This document shows positions 57,901-64,000 of a stretch of 64,000 nucleotides of DNA, one piece after another. The position numbers and the translations under genes are program-made. Every line of letters begins with the position of its first letter. Positions within the stretch are counted from its first letter, which is position 1. This stretch comes from Paraclostridium tenue (GTDB lineage Bacteria; Bacillota; Clostridia; Peptostreptococcales; Peptostreptococcaceae): contig NZ_JADPFO010000001.1 of assembly GCF_015668515.1 (NCBI RefSeq), forward strand, positions 1,627,327 through 1,691,326, in the 5' to 3' direction. The notes beneath the pieces are model-generated. The model saw nothing but the letters and a program-made list of their open reading frames with translations. It searched no databases and was not told the DNA's origin.

Positions 57901-58356
57901 CTTAAGTGTTTCACTATTAACTTCTCCTGCTACATTTTCTAAAGCTTGTGATGTAATGCTATACTGCTTAAATTCAGATATCATATCTGATATAGTACCT
58001 ATAAATCCTGGTTGATTAGATGCTTTAGAAAAAATTTGTAAGTCACTACTAACTTCATCTAATGCTTTATAAATCATCATAGATCTACCACTAGCATTTA
58101 TATTTATATCTGTAAGTCCCCCAACTTGAGAAAATACTATGTTACTTAATGTTTTAAAACTAAGAACCCTTGCTCTAAGATAAGGGTCCTTTTCTATATG
58201 TTTACTTAATCTTTTTTCACTTTCAAATGTATATTGTTCCGGAACTAATAATATTATAGGAGCGGTGTCTCCATCATTTACCTTTTTTGATATCTCATTT
58301 AAACAATATGTTGTTTTACCGCTACCACTTCTTCCGAATATAAACCTAAGACTCAT
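54910..58356 (-). CDS. addB: ATP-dependent helicase/deoxyribonuclease subunit B
   Basis: AddB subunit of the AddAB break-resection complex. Walker A is GRSGSGKTTYC near the N-terminus and the DEF-type motif is IDEFTGFTPNQYR (about 190). The C-terminal PD-(D/E)XK nuclease has GQIDRVD, RIVDYKSG and the four-Cys iron-sulphur cluster: one Cys near 787 (YAQCPF) and C-x2-C-x5-C near 1105 (CDFCSFSSIC). I choose ATG 58356 because GGAGG is followed too closely by the ATG at 58365. The start overlaps the upstream nuclease gene by 11 bases. Confidence 0.96.
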   Translation of the reverse strand: MSLRFIFGRSGSGKTTYCLNEISKKVNDGDTAPIILLVPEQYTFESEKRLSKHIEKDPYLRARVLSFKTLSNIVFSQVGGLTDININASGRSMMIYKALDEVSSDLQIFSKASNQPGFIGTISDMISEFKQYSITSQALENVAGEVNSETLKLKLQDISKIYDNYEKILHENYIDSQDLLASLADKIEMCSYFDNAKIYIDEFTGFTPNQYRVIRSLLLKASEVNITLTLDNNLVKTYNKKDVFSRTKFTEEKLRKLCLESGINIKPDISLNATKIKRFNGNEELEHLEKNYFSYPYKVYEDETKSIAIKEFSNLYSEVEQIAKEIVFLVREKGIRYRDITVATRDLNRYDFLVQSIFKEYEIPNFIDNKTEAKSNPIIVLIISALEMQSRRYNYETMFRYIKSGLLGIDIEDISLLENYVLANGIRGKKWFEEKWNYRVNHRLNDEENEYEIEIIERVNEIRKLIINPIVKLQEKIKGKNKAKDICKYIYEFLIDINMPDTIKNMIDNFKSNNEIDLANQYSQVWEIVVDILDQIVEIMGEDTISLDKFIKVISIGFDEYELATVPPSLDQVLVSSVDRMKNPNTKHLYLMGTTDGIFPLISKDDGILNDKDRENLENSGVEVDIDSKTKTFEEQFLVYKALTSTTNSLTITYPIADHEGKTLRPSVIVSRLKKIFKNIKNESYLSDKIYDTSEDVVENITTKAPVFNELIKSIKDFEENRDINPVWLDLYKYYIQNEDYHIRAKNIVEGLNYTNQVKKVESEKIRELYNNKLFSVSRLEKYAQCPFAYFIQYGLKAKERKEFEFTPPDFGTFVHNILDKFSKQLSKDNLDWREITPEYIVDKVTIIVDELISKIPGYILESSARYKYLSYRLRNMLIFAISIISEQIKKGSFDPTDYEVEFGVKGKYPPIKIVLDNGEEINLIGQIDRVDMLEEGQEKYIRIVDYKSGNKNISLTDVYYGLQLQLLVYLDAILESSKYNDGNLNPAAILYFKIDDPIIKTNEDMEDDNIREEILKQLKMKGLVLKDSDVIRKMDNTLPEGDKGTSLVVPASINKDGTISKTTSGVNQEEFNVLRKYVKHTIKELSKDMLDGNIGINPYKSKESTSCDFCSFSSICQFDSTFKDNNYRIINKKSQDEIINKMRGEVE

Positions 58357-59107
58357 ATATTTCATCCTCCAATATGCTATAGTTTATATCTTCATTGTTG
58401 CATAACTTATTAAATTCACAAAACTTACAATGCTTAGTATTTTTTATACTACACTCATCATCGTAATTTATATTTCTTATATTATCTATATAAGCTTCTA
58501 TTTGTTTTTTAATTTTGTTATGTCTTTCTTCACTGTATCTAATAGTTATTGGCTCGTTGTAATATTCTGGTTGATAATAGTTTATACTTATATTCTCATA
58601 CTCTAAATTTAAGTTCTGTATTTTATTCACAACTTCACCACATAAAAATAGATAAACTAAAGTTTGAACCCTATTCTCAACACTTTTATATTCCAATTTT
58701 CTATTTTCTGTTTTCCAGTCCCATATGCAAATATTATTTTCATCCAAAACTATTAAATCATATTTTGCTTGTATATTAATATCTCCTAATCTATATCTTA
58801 CTTCATATTCAGGAAGATACGTTTTATTCTTCTTTATAGGCACAAGTCTTTTTATTTTATCCATCCATATATTAAATTCTTTATTATCTGCATATTCTAT
58901 TCCAGTTGGTATATTGCTAAAATATCGTTCACATATTAGATGAAAATCTGTACCTAATTTGAGATTTTCATAATATTCTCTGCTATCTTCATCATCTTGC
59001 TTCCAATTTAGCTTATCTATATATTTAAATTTAAATTTTAAAGGGCAATTCTTATATGTATTTATAGAATTTTGACTATATAAAAAATTATCTAGTTTTT
59101 TATTCAA
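58346..59107 (-). CDS. Stand-alone PD-(D/E)XK nuclease with Cys cluster
   Basis: A 253-residue RecB/AddB-type nuclease domain without helicase. Motifs: NCPLKFKFKYI (Cys21), GTDFHLICERYF, then the nuclease core AKYDLIVLDEN with ICIWDWKTE (Asp and Glu/Lys of the PD-(D/E)XK site, about 124-142), QTLVYLFLC, and a C-terminal CKFCEFNKLC. The lone early Cys and the C-x2-C-x5-C end match the Fe-S arrangement of AddB and Cas4. The start is TTG 59107, overlapping the helicase by 8 bases, and its end overlaps addB by 11, so it is translationally coupled to both. There are no cas genes. Confidence 0.88.
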   Translation of the reverse strand: MNKKLDNFLYSQNSINTYKNCPLKFKFKYIDKLNWKQDDEDSREYYENLKLGTDFHLICERYFSNIPTGIEYADNKEFNIWMDKIKRLVPIKKNKTYLPEYEVRYRLGDINIQAKYDLIVLDENNICIWDWKTENRKLEYKSVENRVQTLVYLFLCGEVVNKIQNLNLEYENISINYYQPEYYNEPITIRYSEERHNKIKKQIEAYIDNIRNINYDDECSIKNTKHCKFCEFNKLCNNEDINYSILEDEIYES

Positions 59108-61313
59108 CTAACTCACCCCTTTTTTCTTTTATAAATCTACCTAACTTATTAAAATAAAAAGATGGCTTTTGTTGTTGCTTTTTATTTAAATTGTTATCCT
59201 TATAAGTGTATCCAGATAACATTAACATCTCTTTTGCTCTAGTTATACCCACATATAATAATCTTATTTTTTCATTTATTACATTTACCTTATGTTTATA
59301 CATAAAATCTTTTGGTTTTTCTCCTGTTAAAATAGCTTCTACTTCTGATTTAGCAATCGCTACTGGATTTTTATACTTATCTTTTAAATACCATAATTCA
59401 CCTTGGAATTTTTGATTTATATCTGCTGGAAATTTAAATTCAGTTAAATCAAGTAAAAATACAACATCCCATTCCATTCCTTTTGATTTATGATAAGTAC
59501 ACACAGTAATTCCACCAGGTTTTGGTTCATATCCATTTATTTCATATATAATCTCACTTATATAGTTGAAAACTCTGTTTCTATCATCTAACAAAATTTT
59601 ACCTATATCATATAAACTTGTATTTGGATTATCTAAAGTTAAATGCTTTACATAAAAAGCTACATAATATACCATTGATTTTTCTTCACAACTTATATCT
59701 AAGTTCTCTCCTATTAATAAAATTAGCTCATCTAATTTTACTGATATGTAATCTAACATATTTTTAATTTTATTTATACCATTTATAAAATCAATATATA
59801 TTTCATCTTTGTTATCTATTACAATATCTTTGATTACATTATCTGTATCGTATATTATATCTTCAACATCGTACCTTTTTAATTTAGATAAAAACTCATC
59901 TTTTCCAATTTTATTATCTGTGTTAATATATATCTTATCAAATATATTTACTAATTTATTAACATCATCACACTGAGCTAAAAAATCAACTATATATCCT
60001 ATACTATTTATGACTTTTCTTTTATGAGATGAATTTGGGCCAAGCTCATCAAATTCTATATTATGACTTTCTAAAACCTCCGCTACTTCTCTTACTTGAT
60101 TATTAAATGGAACTAATATTCCTATACTTTTTTCTGGAGTTGTTCTTTTTATATATTCTACAAATTTAACAGTTTGAGATATTTCTTTTTCCCAAGTTTC
60201 ATACCATTTTGCATTCAGTAAGTATTTATCTGTCTTTGGATTTTCCTTATATCCTTTGCCTTTTGGAACTGTTCTAATTTCCATTTTCTCCAAAGCACTT
60301 TTACAATCATCTAAATAAAAATCTTTTGTTATTAATTCTACCAATTCATTTGCCAATTCTATAATATCTTTAGAGCTTCTGTTGGACATATCCATCTTGT
60401 AACAATTATCAGCTTCTTCCATAAAATTTTTAAAAAATATTGGGTCTGAAGAAGAAAAAGTTCCATTTATACTCTGATTAACATCACCAACTCTTACTAG
60501 ATTATTATTATTTTCTGATATTAATTTTATTATTTTTCCTTGAAGTTCATTAGAATCTTGGCACTCATCTTCAAATATATATGAATATCTATTTTGAAAT
60601 TTAATTTTCAAATCTTCATCATTACTAAGTGCTTCACATGCAAGTATTAAAATATCATCATAATCTAACAGTCCATTATTTTTTAATCTCCTATCATATT
60701 CTTTATATATAGGTAAAATGCACTTTAGTATTCCTTTATGTCCATTTAATATTATATTTTCTAGTTTTTGAGGCGAAATATATTTATACTTTAACTCACT
60801 TATAGAGTTTACTACTAAATCAAAGAAACCTTGATTCCATGCTTCTAGGCATCTATTTTTCCATTCATCATCTCTTTGTTCTTTAACAAAGAAGTTGAAA
60901 GCTTTTTCGCCTCCATTATTTTTAAAATTGTTTATACATTCATTTAATATTATACTTTTCTTTAAATCATCTACTATGCTAAACTCTTCATTTAACATAA
61001 CTATTTCAGGTTTTTCTTTTATTATCTTTACAGCTAAGCTATGTATAGTCATAACTTCATAGGAATTAGTTTCTTTTATATCATTTTCTTCTAATAACTT
61101 AGCTATTCTGCCCTTAAAATTATTAACTGCACTATTCATATATGTAAGTATAAGTATTTTGCCAGGTTTATTCATGCCTTCTTTTATTAACTTAGCAACT
61201 AAATTTGTAACTATGAAAGTTTTTCCAGCCCCTGGAACTGCTGGAACTGCCATAGTACCTCTCTCATAATTAATTATAGGTATTTGATCTTCTCTGTAAT
61301 TTATTTTACTCAT
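59100..61313 (-). CDS. UvrD/Rep-like SF1A helicase
   Basis: A 737-residue ATP-dependent 3'-5' helicase type. All SF1A motifs are visible in order: Q motif YREDQ, Walker A VPGAGKT (about 30-36), MTIHSLAV, FEDECQDSNE (motif II), RVGDVNQSING (motif III), SNRSSKDI (motif IV), TVCTYHKSKGMEWDVVFL (motif V) and LLYVGITRAKEML (motif VI). Unlike AddA it has no C-terminal nuclease domain; that function may come from the next gene. ATG 61313 follows AAAGGTG; the GTG at 61322 lies within that site. It overlaps the upstream gene by 8 bases. Confidence 0.92.
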   Translation of the reverse strand: MSKINYREDQIPIINYERGTMAVPAVPGAGKTFIVTNLVAKLIKEGMNKPGKILILTYMNSAVNNFKGRIAKLLEENDIKETNSYEVMTIHSLAVKIIKEKPEIVMLNEEFSIVDDLKKSIILNECINNFKNNGGEKAFNFFVKEQRDDEWKNRCLEAWNQGFFDLVVNSISELKYKYISPQKLENIILNGHKGILKCILPIYKEYDRRLKNNGLLDYDDILILACEALSNDEDLKIKFQNRYSYIFEDECQDSNELQGKIIKLISENNNNLVRVGDVNQSINGTFSSSDPIFFKNFMEEADNCYKMDMSNRSSKDIIELANELVELITKDFYLDDCKSALEKMEIRTVPKGKGYKENPKTDKYLLNAKWYETWEKEISQTVKFVEYIKRTTPEKSIGILVPFNNQVREVAEVLESHNIEFDELGPNSSHKRKVINSIGYIVDFLAQCDDVNKLVNIFDKIYINTDNKIGKDEFLSKLKRYDVEDIIYDTDNVIKDIVIDNKDEIYIDFINGINKIKNMLDYISVKLDELILLIGENLDISCEEKSMVYYVAFYVKHLTLDNPNTSLYDIGKILLDDRNRVFNYISEIIYEINGYEPKPGGITVCTYHKSKGMEWDVVFLLDLTEFKFPADINQKFQGELWYLKDKYKNPVAIAKSEVEAILTGEKPKDFMYKHKVNVINEKIRLLYVGITRAKEMLMLSGYTYKDNNLNKKQQQKPSFYFNKLGRFIKEKRGELVE

Positions 61314-63201
61314 TGAAATCACCTTTATTTATTAACTTTAAAATCAGACTATATAAAAGTCCTTCTTGTATATATCCATTTACTGTGTATTCGCTTTTGT
61401 ATGCATATACTTTCTTTGTGTTTAATAATAAATTATATACTGTATTGTATAAATAGTATTCCTTATAGAATTCTTCTATATCTTCAGTATAAATTTGATT
61501 ATTATCAAAAGATTTTTTAAGTACTTGTACATTACTTATTTCTTTTTCAGATTTCATACTCCACATATTACTTCCTATATCCAACCATATTTGTATAGGA
61601 TGATTCATATTATGTGATATATAAGTATATGGTGTAGTCATTACTATAGAGTTTTCTTCACTAAACTCCTCTAATTCAGATAGAGAGTAATAATCTTTTA
61701 TACTTGTTTTTAGTGCCTCTATAAAAATCTTTTCTTTAGTTTTATTTCTATCAAATCCTAATAAACTTATATTATCTGTAAAATTCTCACTTTCTTGAAT
61801 TATTTTTTTGCAAATCTTTACATTTTCTTTTCCATTTGAAAGATTTAATAACTTATCTATATAAAATTTAATTAAAAACTCATTTATACTTATATTTTTA
61901 TCTTTTTTATCTTCAATATAATTTAGTAAATCTATATATTCATTGCATGTATATTTATCTCTTGCTATCTTTAAAGATTTAATCTTATTTTTATTTAATA
62001 AAAGACTTATAAAACATATATAATCTTCTTCATTTAATAATTCTTCGCATTCATAAAATATGCATGAAGCCACCATTAATGCATGTGCATAAGGGTAATC
62101 AATAATTCGTTTATCTTTTTTTGTATTATAAATATTTACCTTGTTTCCTAATAAAATATTTTTAACTTGATAATCTAATATAGTACTATTTACAGGACTT
62201 ATTATAGCTATATCTTTCGGTTCATATCCATCTTTTATAAGCTGTATAACTTTATTGATTGACTCTACTACCATCTCGCTATATAATTGATTACTTTGAT
62301 TTAAATTTATATCTTTAGATAAATTGATTAAATTTTTTATATATACATCTTCAATATAGTCATTTTCTATAACCTTACATTTTTTAAATATCTCTTTTTT
62401 TGTGTAAGTCATATCTACATTATTAAAAGATGCATAATCTTTAGTTTCGTTAATATAAATATGTGAGTCATATACACTATCTAGTAATTTAGATATTAAA
62501 TCTACTTCGCATGCTGGACAATTTTCTAAACTATCTACTATTAGATAATTTATATTCCTTTTTAATTCATTTAAGTAATACTCATCTTTTAAAAGATATT
62601 CGTTATATAAATATATCAATAGTGAATTATCTACTATTGAATTTTCTAATAATAAATTTGTATAAGTATCTATTATTTCTTGCATCTGAGTATATGAAAA
62701 TCTATCTATCTTATCTCTGTTTGATTTTGAATAATATATTTTATTACCTATGCTCTTTAAGTCCATTAAACTTTGAGCTGCTTTATTTATATTGTAAGAT
62801 ATACTACTTGATATATTTCTATTAGATGCAGTAATATCTTGAAAATAATTCTCAAGATTTCTTTTTTCTTTAACTATTTCATTTATTATATAATCACTTA
62901 AGCTATTTGATATAATTGAAGGCTTAATTCTATGATTTATTATACTATTACATTTTTTATCAATTATAGGCCAAAACTTAATTATTTCTTTTGATATAAA
63001 TGATATATAGGTAGTTGATTTTATCTCTTCACTAAAATCTAATTTGAATAAATTATCATATTTATATTTTATTTTATTATTTGGTACAAGTAATAAAACT
63101 TTACTTGATTTGTTATCACTTTTACTTACAAAGTTTATATATTTATCTTTTATATCTTCAATCCTTCTATCATTTAAGTTATCTTTAATTATAAGATTCA
63201 T
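61306..63201 (-). CDS. Degenerate AddB/UvrD-like helicase protein
   Basis: A 631-residue protein, first gene of the operon. Its N-terminus follows AddB of the same operon closely: KVLLLVPNNKIKYKYDN corresponds to AddB IILLVPEQYTFESEK, but at the Walker A position it has KDNLNDRR instead of GRSGSGKT. The motif II equivalent reads YLIVDSLENCPACEVDLI where AddB has YIDEFTGFTPNQYRVI, so the DE pair is lost. A motif IV-like IAIISPVNSTILDYQV remains. There is no C-terminal nuclease. It is thus probably an inactive, structural partner of the UvrD-like helicase. ATG 63201 follows AAGGAAGGG. I rely on my own alignment by eye. Confidence 0.7.
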   Translation of the reverse strand: MNLIIKDNLNDRRIEDIKDKYINFVSKSDNKSSKVLLLVPNNKIKYKYDNLFKLDFSEEIKSTTYISFISKEIIKFWPIIDKKCNSIINHRIKPSIISNSLSDYIINEIVKEKRNLENYFQDITASNRNISSSISYNINKAAQSLMDLKSIGNKIYYSKSNRDKIDRFSYTQMQEIIDTYTNLLLENSIVDNSLLIYLYNEYLLKDEYYLNELKRNINYLIVDSLENCPACEVDLISKLLDSVYDSHIYINETKDYASFNNVDMTYTKKEIFKKCKVIENDYIEDVYIKNLINLSKDINLNQSNQLYSEMVVESINKVIQLIKDGYEPKDIAIISPVNSTILDYQVKNILLGNKVNIYNTKKDKRIIDYPYAHALMVASCIFYECEELLNEEDYICFISLLLNKNKIKSLKIARDKYTCNEYIDLLNYIEDKKDKNISINEFLIKFYIDKLLNLSNGKENVKICKKIIQESENFTDNISLLGFDRNKTKEKIFIEALKTSIKDYYSLSELEEFSEENSIVMTTPYTYISHNMNHPIQIWLDIGSNMWSMKSEKEISNVQVLKKSFDNNQIYTEDIEEFYKEYYLYNTVYNLLLNTKKVYAYKSEYTVNGYIQEGLLYSLILKLINKGDFNE

Positions 63202-63293
63202 ATTCTATCCCTTCCTTTATAAATTAATTATAACATATGGAAGAACACGCTTTCGATGTATTTAATTTCAATTATTTATTTCATGTAAAACCT

Positions 63294-63345
63294 AAAATAA
63301 AGTAATAAATGTGTAGTTAAAACTACACATTTATTACTTTATTTT
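63294..63345 (-). terminator. 25-bp perfect inverted repeat terminator
   Basis: Arms 63294-63318 and 63321-63345 with a 2-base loop; it covers the final codons and stop of the gene at 63334-63516. Confidence 0.85.
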
Positions 63346-63516
63346 TATTAATGCTATATCCTCATTACTTACTTCTAAGTCATTTATAATAAAATTACTC
63401 ATAACTATATTTTTAAAATTATATTTGTTACTATCAAAATCAAAGTACTGACAATCAAACATTATTGGATTTTCTTCACTATTAATATCTAAATATTTTA
63501 ATTGTACTCTATACAT
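63334..63516 (-). CDS. Small hypothetical protein
   Basis: A 60-residue acidic protein beginning MYRVQLKYLDINSEENP. It is rich in Asp, Asn and Phe with a predicted beta-rich pattern and no motif I know. I choose ATG 63516 because GGAGG sits 5 bases before it. It lies between the helicase operon and the rRNA genes and has its own terminator. Confidence 0.55.
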   Translation of the reverse strand: MYRVQLKYLDINSEENPIMFDCQYFDFDSNKYNFKNIVMSNFIINDLEVSNEDIALIKIK

Positions 63517-63660
63517 AAAATCCTCCAAAATAAATAATTATATTATATATAATTATTTATTTTATATTAAAATTTTATTCACATATAAGTTATTTATTAT
63601 AAATTCTATGTCCTGCTTTCAACTTTTTCACTAATTTTCCCTATACAAATTTAAAGATAA

Positions 63661-63703
63661 TATAAAATTAGCTAGGTTAATAAATAACCTAGCTAATTTT
63701 ATA
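63661..63703 (-). terminator. Terminator of the rRNA operon
   Basis: 19-bp perfect arms (63661-63679 and 63685-63703) with a 5-base loop, core GCTAGGTTA / TAACCTAGC, just after the 5S gene. Confidence 0.8.
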
Positions 63704-63710
63704 AAAAAAA

Positions 63711-63836
63711 GATTACGCGGCTACGTCCTACTCTCCCAGGCAGCTTCCCACCAAGTACCATCGGCGCTAAAGAGCTTAACTTCTGTGTTCGGAATGGAAA
63801 CAGGTGTATCCTCTTTGCTATAATAACCACATAATC
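63711..63836 (-). rRNA. rrf: 5S rRNA
   Basis: On the minus strand the sequence contains ACACCTGTTTCCATTCCGAA and CAGAAGTTAAGCTC, then GATGGTACTTGG and GGGAGAGTAGGACG, all hallmark 5S segments. The ends GATTATGTGG and CCGCGTAATC pair as helix I. Exact mature ends are approximate. Confidence 0.95.
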
Positions 63837-63914
63837 TTTAATAGATTAATATTTATTTAGTTAGAGTTAGTACTCTAAAAACTGCATACCATTTATTGAA
63901 TCAAATAATCTTTT

Positions 63915-64000
63915 TGGTCAAGTCCTCGATCTATTAGTATCAATAAGCTACATACATTACTGTACTTCCACCTTTGACCTATCAACCAGGTAGTCTTCCT
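63915..64000 (-). rRNA. rrl: 23S rRNA, 3' end (rest outside window)
   Basis: On the minus strand the sequence reads through AGGTGGAAGTACAGTAATG and TACTAATAGATCGAGGACTT to GACCA, the conserved 23S 3' end. The gene continues beyond the right edge. The 78-base spacer to 5S holds no tRNA. Confidence 0.93.

Noticed and set aside
58346..59107. Cas4-like nuclease as a sign of a CRISPR system
   Set aside because: The Cys pattern and PD-(D/E)XK core resemble Cas4, but there is no repeat array or other cas gene, and the gene is coupled to addB and a helicase.
61306..63201. Pseudogene interpretation of the 631-residue helicase-like gene
   Set aside because: The frame is intact, has a good ribosome site and overlaps the next gene by 8 bases, so it is probably translated despite the lost motifs.

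Overview
The window is a very AT-rich, low-GC Firmicute chromosome segment. It most resembles the Peptostreptococcaceae, close to Clostridioides difficile (Paraclostridium, Paeniclostridium, Romboutsia and Terrisporobacter are candidates; I cannot choose from sequence alone). Grounds: an Rnf complex operon, pyruvate:ferredoxin oxidoreductase, sporulation and exosporium genes including a homologue of the C. difficile cysteine-rich exosporium protein CdeC, a CcpA-type regulator nearby, and G-rich Shine-Dalgarno sites. I see no insertion sequence, prophage or CRISPR array.

Layout. 1-2933: rnfC-rnfD-rnfG (minus strand, rnfG cut by the window edge). 3108-5501: SPOR-domain membrane protein, an endonuclease/exonuclease/phosphatase-fold lipoprotein and a protein with two SAP-like repeats. 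5861-6763: arginase, preceded by a free-standing terminator that may belong to a small RNA. 6802-12529: copper-chaperone-like protein, peptide-binding lipoprotein, lytic transglycosylase, coaE and polA (minus). 12668: tRNA-Leu(CAA). 12797-16327: PFOR. 16476-22391: lipoprotein, LysR regulator, M18 aminopeptidase, DUF896 protein, MocR regulator and PHP-family phosphatase.

22488-28761 is a spore-surface region: SpoVB-like flippase, a propeller-like protein, the CdeC-like protein, a second propeller-like protein with an Asp box, a structured RNA that is probably 6S RNA, and a divergent pair of highly acidic and highly basic proteins. 28799-35445 is a full histidine-degradation operon hutH-hutU-ftcD-hutI-fchA (minus), followed by a ccpA-like gene (35677-36690). 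36862-38446 holds five small paralogous Trp/Gly/Cys-rich membrane peptides. 38492-45597: a small membrane protein, acyl carrier protein, nucleoid-associated protein, RluA-type pseudouridine synthase, NAD kinase, phosphodiesterase, peptidase T and a CBS/CorC transporter. 45598-46426 lacks protein genes but holds one or two candidate C-rich small RNAs.

46427-63201 is one tightly packed, overlapping minus-strand recombination operon. In transcription order it encodes a degenerate AddB-like helicase, a UvrD-like helicase and a stand-alone Fe-S PD-(D/E)XK nuclease, then addB, addA, sbcD and sbcC. The first three look like AddAB broken into separate polypeptides and are the strongest candidate for an undescribed system. 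The window ends with a small gene, 5S rRNA and the 3' end of 23S rRNA, all minus strand.

Two features recur. Many gene ends carry perfect inverted repeats with 21-29 bp arms that include the stop codons. Many genes for energy and amino-acid metabolism use Shine-Dalgarno runs of five to seven G, matching C-runs exposed in the candidate small RNAs.
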